A stretch of 64,000 nucleotides of DNA, taken from contig NZ_WIRE01000001.1 in assembly GCF_009601165.1 (NCBI RefSeq), positions 1,302,001-1,366,000 of the forward strand, read 5' to 3'. Source of the stretch: Alcanivorax sediminis (GTDB lineage: Bacteria > Pseudomonadota > Gammaproteobacteria > Pseudomonadales > Alcanivoracaceae). This document shows, piece by piece, positions 33,023 to 43,630 of this stretch (the stretch's first letter is position 1; each line of letters starts with the position of its first letter). The notes beneath the pieces are model-generated. The model was not told the origin of the DNA. It saw only the letters and a program-made list of their open reading frames with translations, and made no database searches. A program made the position numbers and the translations under genes.

Positions 33023-34855
33023 TTGTCCAAGATTCAGCTGCTGGATTCCCGTCTTGCTAACCAGATCGCTGCCGGTGAGGTGGTGGAGCGCCCCGCGTCC
33101 GTGCTCAAGGAACTGCTGGAGAACGCCCTCGATGCTGGCTCCGAATCCATCAACGTGGATGTGGAGCAAGGCGGGGTGAAGCTGCTGCGGGTGCGGGATA
33201 ATGGGCACGGTATCGAGCGGGAGGATCTGCCTCTGGCGTTGTCCCGTCATGCCACCAGCAAGATTCGCGGGCTGGACGATCTTGAGGCCATCGGCACGCT
33301 GGGCTTTCGCGGCGAAGCGCTGGCGGCGATCAGTTCGGTATCGCGGCTGACCCTGGCGAGCAATGTGGAAGGTGAAGCGGAAGGCTGGCAGGTTCAGGTG
33401 GAGGGGCGCGATATGGCGCCCACGGTCACACCGGCGGGCCATCCCCGTGGCACTACCGTGACCATGCGCGACCTGTTCTTCAATACCCCGGCCCGGCGGC
33501 GCTTTCTGCGCACAGAGAAGACGGAATTCAATCACCTTGAGGAAGTGTTTCGCCGCATTGCCCTGAGTGAATTCAATACCGCCTTTCGCTTGACCCATAA
33601 CCAGAAAGTGATTCATCAGTTACCGGCGGGGCTGGACGATACCCTGCGAGCGGCGCGGGTCGCCAAGTTGTGCGGCAAGGGGTTCATTGAGCAGGCTATC
33701 CCGGTGGATGTGGAACGCGACGGCATTCGCCTGCATGGCTGGATGGGCCTGCCCACGTTTTCCCGCTCCCAGGCGGACCTGCAATATTTCTACGTGAATG
33801 GCCGGGTTATCCGCGACAAGGTGGTGAATCACGCGGTGCGTCAGGCCTACGCCGATGTGCTCTATCATGGCCGCCATCCGGCCTATGTGCTGTTCCTGGA
33901 ACTGGACCCGGCCATGGTGGATGTGAACGTGCATCCCACCAAACACGAAGTGCGCTTCCGTGAGCAACGTATGGTGCATGGCTTCCTGTACAGTTCGCTG
34001 CATCGTGCTATTGCCGAGGTGCGACCAGGGCAGGAGCAGGCCCCGGCGGTGGTGGAAGACGATCTGTCCATGCCGTTGAGTGAGCCGAGCCAGGGCAGCA
34101 TGTCCCTGTCTGCGCCGTCAGGTCGTCCGTACACGCCACCCGCCTCCTATGGCAGCGGCTTTGGCTACGGCCAGGGTATGCGTCAGGCCGATGCCTACGG
34201 CGCGCTGGTGCAGCGTCAGGTTGAGGATGCCCCTTCAGCCGTGATGCCTCCGGCCAGTGACGATGAAACGGTGCCGCCTCTGGGGTATGCCGTGGCCCAG
34301 CTGCACGGCATTTTTATTCTCGCGGAAAACCAGCACGGCATGGTCGTGGTGGACATGCACGCCGCCCATGAGCGAATCACCTACGAGCGCCTCAAGCAAA
34401 GCTGGTCCGATGACAAGGTGCGCAGCCAGCCGTTGCTGGTGCCCGTGTCATTGGCCGTTTCCTCGCGGGAAGCGGACTTTGCTGAAGAGCAGCCCGAGGT
34501 GTTTTCCCGTCTGGGTTTTGTGGTCGAGCGGGCAGGGCCGGAGACGCTGGTGGTGCGCGAGGTGCCGGCCATGCTGCGCAACAGCGACAGTGAGGCGATG
34601 GTGCGTGATGTGCTGTCGGACTTGCTGGCGCAAGGGAGTAGCGAGCGAATTGAACAAAAGCTGGATGAGCTGCTGTCGACCATGGCCTGTCACGGCAGTG
34701 TGCGAGCCAATCGTCGTCTGACCATCCCGGAAATGAATGCCCTGCTACGCGACATGGAGGCCACCGAACGCTCAGGGCAGTGCAACCATGGTAGGCCGAC
34801 CTGGACCCAGATGAGTCTCAAGGATCTGGATCGCCTGTTCATGCGGGGGCAGTGA
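33023..34855 (+). CDS. mutL: DNA mismatch repair protein MutL
   Basis: Links MutS mismatch recognition to strand incision. 610 residues. GHKL ATPase motifs: [14 protein letters not shown] and TLGFRGEAL. The C-terminal dimerisation domain follows a Ser/Gly/Tyr-rich linker (about 345-420). The start is a TTG with AAGGA six bases upstream; an ATG at 32997 is in another frame. The C-terminus has no DQHAxxE endonuclease motif (it reads [12 protein letters not shown]), which is close but lacks the Gln. Confidence 0.95.
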   Translation: MSKIQLLDSRLANQIAAGEVVERPASVLKELLENALDAGSESINVDVEQGGVKLLRVRDNGHGIEREDLPLALSRHATSKIRGLDDLEAIGTLGFRGEALAAISSVSRLTLASNVEGEAEGWQVQVEGRDMAPTVTPAGHPRGTTVTMRDLFFNTPARRRFLRTEKTEFNHLEEVFRRIALSEFNTAFRLTHNQKVIHQLPAGLDDTLRAARVAKLCGKGFIEQAIPVDVERDGIRLHGWMGLPTFSRSQADLQYFYVNGRVIRDKVVNHAVRQAYADVLYHGRHPAYVLFLELDPAMVDVNVHPTKHEVRFREQRMVHGFLYSSLHRAIAEVRPGQEQAPAVVEDDLSMPLSEPSQGSMSLSAPSGRPYTPPASYGSGFGYGQGMRQADAYGALVQRQVEDAPSAVMPPASDDETVPPLGYAVAQLHGIFILAENQHGMVVVDMHAAHERITYERLKQSWSDDKVRSQPLLVPVSLAVSSREADFAEEQPEVFSRLGFVVERAGPETLVVREVPAMLRNSDSEAMVRDVLSDLLAQGSSERIEQKLDELLSTMACHGSVRANRRLTIPEMNALLRDMEATERSGQCNHGRPTWTQMSLKDLDRLFMRGQ

Positions 34856-35878
34856 ATGGAGGCCGGACGCCGGACGCCTGACGCCGGACACGAACCCCCC
34901 GCTGCCTTGCCGGTCATCCTGCTGATGGGGCCAACCTGTTCGGGAAAGACTGCCCTGGCCATCGAGGCGGCAAAAAACCTGCCAGTAGAAATCATCAATG
35001 TGGATTCGGCTCTGGTGTACCGGCAGCTGGATATCGGTGCGGCCAGGCCGACCCCGGAGGAGCTGGCGCTGGCGCCGCATCGGCTGCTGGGGTTTAGGGA
35101 TTTGACCGAACCCTATTCGGCGGCAGATTTTCGCGCTGATGCCATTCGGGAGATTCGCGCTGTCCACGATAATGGCAAACTGCCTCTGCTCGTGGGGGGA
35201 ACCATTCTTTATTTCAAGGCGCTGGTGGAAGGACTGGCGTCATTACCTGAGGCGGATGAAGCGGTTCGCGAGGATATCGCTGCGCTGGCGGCCCGTGAGG
35301 GTTGGCCGGCGGTGCATGCTGTACTGCAAGCGGTGGATCCGGTTACGGCAGCAAGGCTAAAACCCACTGATCGGCAGCGATTGCAGCGTGCCCTGGAGGT
35401 GTATCGCATCACAGGGCGCCCCCTGTCAGCGTTTCATGCAGAGCATCATACCGCTGTCACATTGGGCAGCGATGGTTTAAGCCGGTTCAGTGGATTGCCC
35501 TGGCCGGTTTACAGTGCGGCGCTGGCGCCAGAGGATCGCAGCTGGCTTCATGCCATGATTGCCCGTCGTTTTGACGCTATGTTGGCTGCCGGACTGGTAT
35601 GTGAAGTGAAGGCGCTGGCTGCGATGCCGGGCGTGCACCGTGACCTCCCAGCCATTAAAGCGGTGGGGTATCGGCAGGTGTGGGATTACCTGAACGGCGA
35701 GTACGACGAACAAGAAATGGTCCAGAGGGGGGTGATCGCAACCCGCCAGCTGGCCAAAAGACAGTACACCTGGCTAAGAAAATGGCCCAATCTGGAATGG
35801 TTCGACAGTAATAATGAGCAGCAGCGCAATGCGCTTTACGGCCAGCTTGCGAAGATCTGTAAATCTGTGTTTAGTTAA
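34856..35878 (+). CDS. miaA: tRNA dimethylallyltransferase
   Basis: Prenylates A37 of tRNAs that read UNN codons. 340 residues. P-loop [26 protein letters not shown], and the central [15 protein letters not shown] are present. The ATG abuts the mutL stop. The first 15 codons after Met ([14 protein letters not shown]) are encoded by a copy of the GGACGCC/TGACGCC intergenic word repeat, so the leader of the protein is repeat-derived. Its leader length before MGP is near that of other MiaA. Confidence 0.95.
   Translation: MEAGRRTPDAGHEPPAALPVILLMGPTCSGKTALAIEAAKNLPVEIINVDSALVYRQLDIGAARPTPEELALAPHRLLGFRDLTEPYSAADFRADAIREIRAVHDNGKLPLLVGGTILYFKALVEGLASLPEADEAVREDIAALAAREGWPAVHAVLQAVDPVTAARLKPTDRQRLQRALEVYRITGRPLSAFHAEHHTAVTLGSDGLSRFSGLPWPVYSAALAPEDRSWLHAMIARRFDAMLAAGLVCEVKALAAMPGVHRDLPAIKAVGYRQVWDYLNGEYDEQEMVQRGVIATRQLAKRQYTWLRKWPNLEWFDSNNEQQRNALYGQLAKICKSVFS
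34861..34890. repeat. Word repeat inside the miaA 5' coding end
   Basis: GGCCGGACGCCGGACGCCTG followed by ACGCCGGAC: the same words as in the gltD-hemE gap, here translated as part of MiaA. Confidence 0.7.
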
Positions 35879-35901
35879 AGCCGTCTGCCGCATTTTTATT
35901 C

Positions 35902-36023
35902 TATAATGCTTGGGAATTAGGGCTGGGGGGCTTGTGAAATCATTATCCCCCTCCCATATAGTCGTCACCCGGAACCAATGGGGCCGGGTTGTTGACGAAA
36001 AGATGCCTGATTGCGGATCAGGC
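35902..36023 (+). promoter_or_regulatory. Predicted hfq promoter -10 box and structured leader
   Basis: TATAAT at 35902-35907 (no good -35) about 215 bases before hfq. The leader has a hairpin with arms 36005-36011 and 36017-36023 (GCCTGAT/ATCAGGC). Hfq often regulates its own leader; whether it does so here is inference. Confidence 0.4.
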
Positions 36024-36121
36024 AGGCAGTGGCCGTTCGGGACGGTTTCATTGTCGCAAACCGCGCTGATTGCCCGAAGTGCTGGGCACCACTTTTTACT
36101 GTAATTTCAAGGAGACTTGCC

Positions 36122-36403
36122 ATGTCTAAGGGGCATTCTTTACAAGACCCTTTCCTGAACGCTCTGCGTAAGGAACGGATTCCGGTTTCGATCTTTCTGG
36201 TTAACGGCATCAAGCTGCAGGGTCAGATCGAATCCTTCGACCAATATGTTGTTCTGCTGAAGAACGCTGTCAGCCAGATGGTATACAAGCACGCGATTTC
36301 CACCGTAGTGCCTGCCCGTAACCCCCGCGCCGGTGGTAACCCGGCCATGGCTGCGGGAACCGGTGGCACTGCGCCGGCAGGTGAGGGCTACGGCAACCAG
36401 TAA
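36122..36403 (+). CDS. hfq: RNA chaperone Hfq
   Basis: Hexameric Sm-like RNA chaperone that pairs small RNAs with messages. 93 residues from the ATG at 36122 (CAAGGAGAC upstream). Sm1 and Sm2 motifs are intact: [31 protein letters not shown] is followed by VVLLKN and [10 protein letters not shown]. The short C-terminal tail is Gly/Ala-rich. A terminator follows at once. Confidence 0.98.
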   Translation: MSKGHSLQDPFLNALRKERIPVSIFLVNGIKLQGQIESFDQYVVLLKNAVSQMVYKHAISTVVPARNPRAGGNPAMAAGTGGTAPAGEGYGNQ

Positions 36404-36426
36404 GCCGTTGCACCTTTGCCTCAATG

Positions 36427-36452
36427 AAAGCCACCTTCGGGTGGCTTTTTTT
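36427..36452 (+). terminator. hfq terminator
   Basis: AAAGCCACC (36427-36435) and GGTGGCTTT (36440-36448) with a T-run: strong rho-independent terminator 24 bases after hfq. Confidence 0.9.
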
Positions 36453-36662
36453 GTGGGTCTGCTTCATGGCCGCAACACGGCTCGTACAATCGATGGCGCG
36501 TTAACGATGGCAGTGGTAGCTTATCCGAAGTTCATCGGGAGTGGCTCCAGGCCCGTCGTTTGCCCAAGAGCGCCCATTTATCGGGCCTCGGCACTCTCTA
36601 TTCCCTGCCTTTTTGGCCTTGCTGGTTTACAATCTGCATATCCATCCCCATATCAGGTCTCT

Positions 36663-38042
36663 ATGGACTTATTTGATCGCACAGAACAATCGCGCACTGG
36701 CGCCGGTGAGAAGGCCATTCTGGTCCATCTGGACTTGCCGGATGCCATGGGGCGTGAAGACCTGGATGAATTTCATCATCTGGTGACCTCCAGTGGTGTG
36801 GAACCCGTGGTCGAGTTGACCGGCAAGCGCGATCGCCCTGATCCTGCGCTCTTTATCGGTACCGGCAAGACCGACGAACTGGCCCAGCTGGTAAAGGACA
36901 ACGAAGCCGACGTGGTGCTGTTTAACCATGCGCTGAGCCCGGCCCAGGAGCGAAACCTGGAGCGTGCGGTGAAGTGTCGAGTACTGGATCGAACCGGCCT
37001 GATTCTGGATATCTTTGCCCAGCGTGCCCGTACCCATGAGGGGCGCCTGCAGGTGGAACTGGCCCAGCTGCGTCATCTTTCCACGCGACTGGTGCGTGGC
37101 TGGACTCACCTTGAGCGTCAGAAAGGGGGCATCGGTCTGCGCGGCCCGGGCGAAACCCAGCTGGAAACGGACCGGCGTCTTCTGCGCGATCGGATTCGCG
37201 CCATTGAGTCCCGTCTCGAAAAAGTACGCAAGCAGCGCGCCCAGGGGCGCCGGGCACGGCAGCGTTCTGAAACACCGCTGATCTCGCTGGTGGGTTATAC
37301 CAATGCCGGCAAGTCCACCCTGTTCAATGCCATCACCACCGGCGACGTCTATGTGGCGGACCAGTTGTTCGCGACCCTCGACCCAACCCTGCGCAAGGTC
37401 AAGGTGCCTGGCGTCGGTCCGGCCATCCTGGCGGATACCGTAGGTTTTATTCGCCACTTGCCGCACCGTCTGGTGCAGGCATTCCGGGCCACACTGGAAG
37501 AAACCGTTAACGCCACCTTGCTGCTGCATGTGACAGACTGCAGTGCGGAAGAGCGAGACAGCAACGTGGAGGCGGTCAACGAGGTGCTGGAAGAAATCGG
37601 TGGTGACAAATTGCCGGTGCTGCATGTCTACAACAAGGTAGACAACCTCGAAGAATCGCCCCGCATTGATCGTGATGAGCATGGTCAGCCCTGGCGCGTG
37701 TGGATTTCCGCCCAGACCGGTGACGGCTTTGACCTGCTGTTTGAGGCCATTGCGGAACGTCTGGCGGCAGGGTGGGTCGATTGTTGGGTGCGATTGCCTG
37801 CCCATGCGGGTCGGTTAAGGGCTCGCCTGCATGAGGCTGGCGAGGTGCTGGATGAGCAGGCCGCCGTGGATGGCAGCATGCTGCTGCGAATCAACGTGAA
37901 TCGCGTGCATTTCGAGCGTCTGTTGCGTGAACAGGGGCTCCGAGAAGATGAACTGGTGGTGCCGGCCCCGGATGGGGCGGGTTCGGTTGCAGGGGATGGC
38001 AGCCCTTCCTACAATTCAGAACGCTCGCCGAAGGCGGGCTAA
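36663..38042 (+). CDS. hflX: Ribosome-associated GTPase HflX
   Basis: GTPase that splits stalled ribosomes. 459 residues from the ATG at 36663; the open frame runs further upstream through the terminator, which is non-coding. N-terminal HflX domain, the glycine-rich segment KGGIGLRGPGETQLETDRR, and the G domain (GYTNAGKSTLFNA, DTVGFIRHLPHRLV, YNKVD) are clear. The last 30 residues are low complexity. hflK starts 46 bases later. Confidence 0.95.
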   Translation: MDLFDRTEQSRTGAGEKAILVHLDLPDAMGREDLDEFHHLVTSSGVEPVVELTGKRDRPDPALFIGTGKTDELAQLVKDNEADVVLFNHALSPAQERNLERAVKCRVLDRTGLILDIFAQRARTHEGRLQVELAQLRHLSTRLVRGWTHLERQKGGIGLRGPGETQLETDRRLLRDRIRAIESRLEKVRKQRAQGRRARQRSETPLISLVGYTNAGKSTLFNAITTGDVYVADQLFATLDPTLRKVKVPGVGPAILADTVGFIRHLPHRLVQAFRATLEETVNATLLLHVTDCSAEERDSNVEAVNEVLEEIGGDKLPVLHVYNKVDNLEESPRIDRDEHGQPWRVWISAQTGDGFDLLFEAIAERLAAGWVDCWVRLPAHAGRLRARLHEAGEVLDEQAAVDGSMLLRINVNRVHFERLLREQGLREDELVVPAPDGAGSVAGDGSPSYNSERSPKAG

Positions 38043-38088
38043 CTTAACATGCCGGAGGGCACGAAGCCCGAACGGATTGGAGAGCTAC

Positions 38089-39255
38089 ATGGCGTGGAAT
38101 GAACCCGGCGGTAACAAGCCGAAAGACCCTTGGGGTGGTGGCGGCGATCAAGGTCCCCCGGATCTTGATGAGGCCCTGAAAAACCTCAAGGACAAGATCA
38201 ACAACGTCTTTGGCAGCAAGGGCGGCGGTAAGGGCGGCAACTCTGGTGGAGGCTCTCCCTGGCCGGTGGTTGTTATCGCCATTGTGGTGGCGGCTCTGGT
38301 ATACGGCTTTGTGGGCTGGTTCCAGGTTGATCAGCGCGAGCGTGCAGTAGTGCTTCGCTTCGGTAAATTCGATCGTATTGTCGAGCCGGGCCTTAACTGG
38401 CGTGCGCCGATTTTCGAACAGTATGAAAAGGTGGATGTGGGGCAGAATCGTCGCTTCGAAATCACCGAAGAGATGCTGACCAAAGACACCAACATTGTCA
38501 GCGTGACCCTGCAGGTGCAGTACCAGGTTCTGGATCCGCGCCCGTTCCTTCTCAAGGTGGCGCAGCCTGAAGCCATCCTGGAGCACGCGACCAGCTCAGC
38601 GTTGCGTCATGTTGTGGGTGCGTCCTCCATGGATGATGTACTCAAGGACAACCGGGAAGCCATCCCGTTGCAGGTTCGTGAGCGTCTGGCGGATTACCTG
38701 AATCGTTACGACACTGGCCTTGTGCTGCGCCAGGTCGTGCTGGACAAGACGGAAGCCCCTAACGCGGTGCGTGACGCCTTCGACGATGTATCCAAGGCCA
38801 AGGAAGATGAAGACCGCTTCCGTAACGAAGCCGAAGCCTATCGCAATGCGGTGATTCCGCAGGCGCGAGGTGAAGCGCGCCGCGTAACCGAAGAAGCGGA
38901 AGCTTACAAGCAGCAGGCAGTGGATCGTGCCAGTGGTGATGCGGATCGCTTCAACGATCTGCTGACCGAATACCGCAAGGCACCGGATGTGACCCGTGAG
39001 CGTCTCTATATTGAAGCCATGACCCAGGTCTACGGCGCCACCAGCAAGGTGCTGGTCGATGTGGATAACGGCAACAGTCTGATCTACCTGCCTCTTGAGC
39101 AGTTGATGAAGAACAACGCTGCCAAGGGTTCTGACAGCAGCGCCCAGGGCGGTGCCCAGCGTAATGCGCCAGCCAGCGCCGGGGCAGATGACGGGGGCAG
39201 TGGCCGCAGTGGCAGCCGCAGCCTGTACAGCACACAGAACCAGGGGTTGCGCTAA
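38089..39255 (+). CDS. hflK: FtsH protease modulator HflK
   Basis: Band-7/SPFH membrane protein; with HflC it forms the cage around the FtsH protease. 388 residues from the ATG at 38089. Gly/Pro-rich N-terminus (EPGGNKPKDPWGGGGDQG), one TM helix (PWPVVVIAIVVAALVYGFVG, about 58-77), then the SPFH domain and a Gly/Ser-rich C-terminus. The stop overlaps the hflC start (TAATG). Confidence 0.96.
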   Translation: MAWNEPGGNKPKDPWGGGGDQGPPDLDEALKNLKDKINNVFGSKGGGKGGNSGGGSPWPVVVIAIVVAALVYGFVGWFQVDQRERAVVLRFGKFDRIVEPGLNWRAPIFEQYEKVDVGQNRRFEITEEMLTKDTNIVSVTLQVQYQVLDPRPFLLKVAQPEAILEHATSSALRHVVGASSMDDVLKDNREAIPLQVRERLADYLNRYDTGLVLRQVVLDKTEAPNAVRDAFDDVSKAKEDEDRFRNEAEAYRNAVIPQARGEARRVTEEAEAYKQQAVDRASGDADRFNDLLTEYRKAPDVTRERLYIEAMTQVYGATSKVLVDVDNGNSLIYLPLEQLMKNNAAKGSDSSAQGGAQRNAPASAGADDGGSGRSGSRSLYSTQNQGLR

Positions 39256-40313
39256 TGAATAATCGTGGATGGTTCGCGCTTCTGGCGGCAGGCGTAGCGG
39301 CGCTATTGGCGTTGGACTCCTTCTATATTGTGAAGCAGACCGAAAAAGCCGTACTCAAGGAATTCAGTCGTATCAAGCTGGCCGACATGGCGCCGGGTAT
39401 TTATTTCAAATGGCCGTTTGTGTCAGAGGTGGTCAAGGTAGACAGCCGTGCGCTGGTGTATGACGTGCCCACCCAGGCCTTCCTGACTGCCGAGAAGAAA
39501 TTGCTCAACGTGGATGCGTTCGTGGTGTGGCGGATCAACAATGTCCAGCGCTACATTGTGAGTGTGGGCGGCGGTTCCTCCAACCCGCAGATCATGGAAG
39601 ACCGCGCCCGTCAGCTGCTCGATCCGCGTGTCAACGAGGCACTGAGAAATGAGTTTGCTTCTCGCACCGTGTTCCAGGTCGTTGCCGGTGAAAGTGACGT
39701 GGAAGCCGTTGAAGACGGCAAGGCGATCATTCGGGATCCGGCAACAGGTGAAACCACCGAGGTGCCCACGGATCAGCTGGATGAGTCGATCCTGACCAAG
39801 GCGGGAAAGGGGGACGAAACGGACTCACAAGCTGCCGGTTCTGCAGCCTCCGATCAGCGTGAAGCGCTGATGGATCAGGTCCGTGAGGAAGTGAACAAGT
39901 CCACCATGGAAGACCTTGGCATCGAAGTCGTCGATATCCGCGTCAAGCAGGTGGACTGGCCAGACCAGGTCCGTGGTCGCGTATTTGATCGTATGCGTGC
40001 GGAACGTCAGCGTGATGCGGCGGCACATCGCTCTCAGGGCCGGGAGGAAGCCGAGAAGATCCGCGCCGGAGCCGATCGCCAGCGTACCGAGATTCTGGCG
40101 GATGCCTATCGCAAGTCCCAGGCGATCCGTGGTGAAGGGGATGCGCTGGCCGCATCCATCTACGCTGGTGCTTATAACCAGGACAAGGAATTCTTCCGGT
40201 TCTATCGCAGCCTTCAGGCCTACAAGGAAAGCTTCAAGGACCCGGAAGATGTGCTGATTCTGGAGCCGGACAGCGATTTCTTCCGCTATATGAAGGGAGC
40301 CAAAGGACAGTAA
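39255..40313 (+). CDS. hflC: FtsH protease modulator HflC
   Basis: Partner of HflK. 352 residues: N-terminal TM helix (WFALLAAGVAALLALDSFYIV), SPFH domain, an acidic insert (about 160-205, GETTEVPTDQLDES ...) and the conserved LGIEVVDIRVKQVDWPDQV and MRAERQRDAAAHRSQGREEA. Translation is coupled to hflK. Confidence 0.96.
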   Translation: MNNRGWFALLAAGVAALLALDSFYIVKQTEKAVLKEFSRIKLADMAPGIYFKWPFVSEVVKVDSRALVYDVPTQAFLTAEKKLLNVDAFVVWRINNVQRYIVSVGGGSSNPQIMEDRARQLLDPRVNEALRNEFASRTVFQVVAGESDVEAVEDGKAIIRDPATGETTEVPTDQLDESILTKAGKGDETDSQAAGSAASDQREALMDQVREEVNKSTMEDLGIEVVDIRVKQVDWPDQVRGRVFDRMRAERQRDAAAHRSQGREEAEKIRAGADRQRTEILADAYRKSQAIRGEGDALAASIYAGAYNQDKEFFRFYRSLQAYKESFKDPEDVLILEPDSDFFRYMKGAKGQ

Positions 40314-40325
40314 TTGTCCGAGGCC

Positions 40326-40358
40326 AAAAAAAGCCCCGCATCTGCGGGGCTTTTTTTT
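40326..40358 (+). terminator. Strong terminator after hflC
   Basis: Fifteen-base arms (40326-40340 and 40343-40357) with GC core and eight T: ends the hflX-hflK-hflC transcript. Confidence 0.92.
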
Positions 40359-40531
40359 GGGGTTGCTTCGCGACCGCAGCAGACAGGCGGGCATGCAAAG
40401 GCTCTCCGCGAAGTAGTGGAAGCCTCGTGCGGGTAGCGGTGAGAGTGCGCCTATGAAAGGGTGGTTTTGCCGGAAATGCAGGCGGTCATGTTGAAACTGT
40501 CAGACGCCGGGAACCCGTGGTAGAATGCCGC

Positions 40532-40559
40532 AACCGGGGGCACCGCTCCCGGTTTTTTT
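40532..40559 (+). terminator. Hairpin with T-run just upstream of the DUF2065 gene
   Basis: AACCGGG (40532-40538) and CCCGGTT (40548-40554) followed by a T-run. TAGAAT at 40521-40526 upstream resembles a -10 box, so a transcript starting there would begin in this hairpin; a possible attenuator or leader structure. Confidence 0.6.
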
Positions 40560-40579
40560 GTGGCTGTTGTCTGGCAGGA

Positions 40580-40768
40580 ATGATGGATTTTAGCTTGTTG
40601 ATCAAGGCGTTATGCCTGGTGTTGGTCATAGAGGGCATTCCACTCTTCCTGGCTCCCGAGCGTGCCCGTGCGGCGGCGTTGCAGGTGGCCCGGATGCCTG
40701 GGCGGACACTGAGAATTCTTGGGCTGGTGCTGATGGTGTTGGGCGCCGGCCTGTTGGCAGGCCTGTAA
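40580..40768 (+). CDS. DUF2065 small membrane protein
   Basis: 62 residues, almost all in two TM helices: LLIKALCLVLVIEGIPLFLAP and LRILGLVLMVLGAGLLAGL, joined by a basic loop with RARAAALQVARMPG. This is the DUF2065/YjeT family, which is usually found between hflC and hisZ or purA, as here. Function unknown. Start at 40580 or the adjacent ATG at 40583. Confidence 0.9.
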   Translation: MMDFSLLIKALCLVLVIEGIPLFLAPERARAAALQVARMPGRTLRILGLVLMVLGAGLLAGL

Positions 40769-40838
40769 CTGGCTTGGCTTCAAGGCGGTCTGGAAAGGCT
40801 GGAGACGGCGTTTTCAACACCCCGAACATGGTGAAGAA

Positions 40839-42011
40839 ATGAATCAGGAAGCACAGTGGCTGCTGCCCGATGGGGTGGAAGAGGTTCTGCCCGGCCGCGC
40901 CCGCGCAATTGAACAACTGCGCCGCCGTACACTGGATCTGTATCAGCAGTGGGGCTACGAACTGGTGTTCCCGCCACTGATCGAGTTCCTCGAGTCCCTG
41001 CTCAATGGTGCAGGACGCGACCTGGAACGCGAAACGTTCAAGATTACCGATCAACTGACCGGCCGCCTCATGGGGGTGCGTGCAGATATCACTCCCCAGG
41101 TGGCACGCATGGATGCCCACAGCCTGCGCCAGAATGCGCCGACCCGGCTGTGCTATTGCTCCAGTGCACTGCGGACTCGCCCGGCCGTGGCCGGTGGTAC
41201 CCGTCTTCCATACCAGATTGGCGTCGAGTTATTTGGCCATGCGGGTGCAGACAGCGATCTTGAAGTGATTTCCCTGTTGCTGGAAACCCTCCGGCTAGCC
41301 GGCGTGGATCAGTCCATTGTTCTTGATCTGGGGCATGTGGGGCTGTTCCGGGGGTTGCTGGAAGCTTGCGACCTCAGTGAGGCTGAGCAGTACCAGTTGG
41401 AAGACATTTACGTACGCAAGGGCCGCGTCGAGCTGGAGACCTTTGTGCAGGCGCGTAATTTGCCGGGCAAGGCGGGGGATGCCTTGCTGGCGCTGCCTTG
41501 GCTGGCGGGCGATGCATCCGTGCTGGATCAGGCGCGAGCCCTGCTTGGGGAGTTTCCGGCTGCGATGGATGCCCTGGCCGAGCTGAGTGAGCTGGTCGCG
41601 GTGCTGGCCGGCAACGGCGTCAATCTGCATCTGGATCTGGGCGAATTGCGCGGTTATCACTACCATACCGGCTGCGTTTTTGCCGCTTACCTTCCCGGTG
41701 AGAGTGAGCCTCTTGCCAAGGGTGGTCGTTATGACCATATCGGTGAAGTGTTCGGTCGGGCTCGGCCCGCTACGGGTTTCAGTGCCGATCTGAAAATGCT
41801 GGCCGCCCATGTAAAGGCGGATAAAGCCAGCGGCATTCTGGCGGAAGGCTCGTTGCGTGATGCCAACTTCGCCGCCGCTGTCGCCGCCCTGCGTGAGCAA
41901 GGTGAGCGAGTGGTGCTGGCCCTGGCGGGCGCGGATAACGATCCTCAAGTGCTCGGGTGTCAGCGGAAACTGATCCAGGCCGACGACGGCTGGGTGATCA
42001 AGGATCTATAA
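40839..42011 (+). CDS. hisZ: ATP phosphoribosyltransferase regulatory subunit
   Basis: Catalytically silent HisRS paralogue that activates short-form HisG in histidine synthesis. 390 residues. Class II synthetase-like core: WLLPDGVEEVLPGRA, DLYQQWGYELVFPPLIEF, MGVRADITPQVARM and LGELRGYHYHTGCVFAAY. It lies before purA as in Pseudomonas. hisG is not in the window. Confidence 0.95.
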   Translation: MNQEAQWLLPDGVEEVLPGRARAIEQLRRRTLDLYQQWGYELVFPPLIEFLESLLNGAGRDLERETFKITDQLTGRLMGVRADITPQVARMDAHSLRQNAPTRLCYCSSALRTRPAVAGGTRLPYQIGVELFGHAGADSDLEVISLLLETLRLAGVDQSIVLDLGHVGLFRGLLEACDLSEAEQYQLEDIYVRKGRVELETFVQARNLPGKAGDALLALPWLAGDASVLDQARALLGEFPAAMDALAELSELVAVLAGNGVNLHLDLGELRGYHYHTGCVFAAYLPGESEPLAKGGRYDHIGEVFGRARPATGFSADLKMLAAHVKADKASGILAEGSLRDANFAAAVAALREQGERVVLALAGADNDPQVLGCQRKLIQADDGWVIKDL

Positions 42012-42057
42012 CATTTGCAGGGCGGAAACGGGCGAGCGTCCGTGTTCGTCGTTGTGA

Positions 42058-43449
<1,392 letters not shown>

Positions 43450-43454
43450 TCAAT

Positions 43455-43480
43455 AAAAGGCGGCGCAAGCCGCCTTTTTT
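43455..43480 (+). terminator. purA terminator
   Basis: AAAAGGCGGC ... GCCGCCTTTTTT: GC stem, short loop, T-run, just after the purA stop. Confidence 0.9.
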
Positions 43481-43630
43481 ATTGCGCGAGTGTTTGTCTC
43501 CTCTGCGGCCTCAGCCCGCTTCCTGAACTGACGTCACAAATCACGGCATTGCCGTTTTTCTGAAGTCATAGTGCAACAAACTCCCTATTAGATGGTGCCC
43601 TCAAAGCAGAACATCTATTGGGGATAAATC

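Noticed and set aside
39731..39900. Acidic insert in HflC as an unusual domain
   Set aside because: Other HflC proteins also have a variable insert at this place.
43520..43625. Pho box upstream of the first alkaline phosphatase
   Set aside because: TGACGTCACAAATCAC has some resemblance, but the 7-4-7 spacing of PhoB sites is not met.
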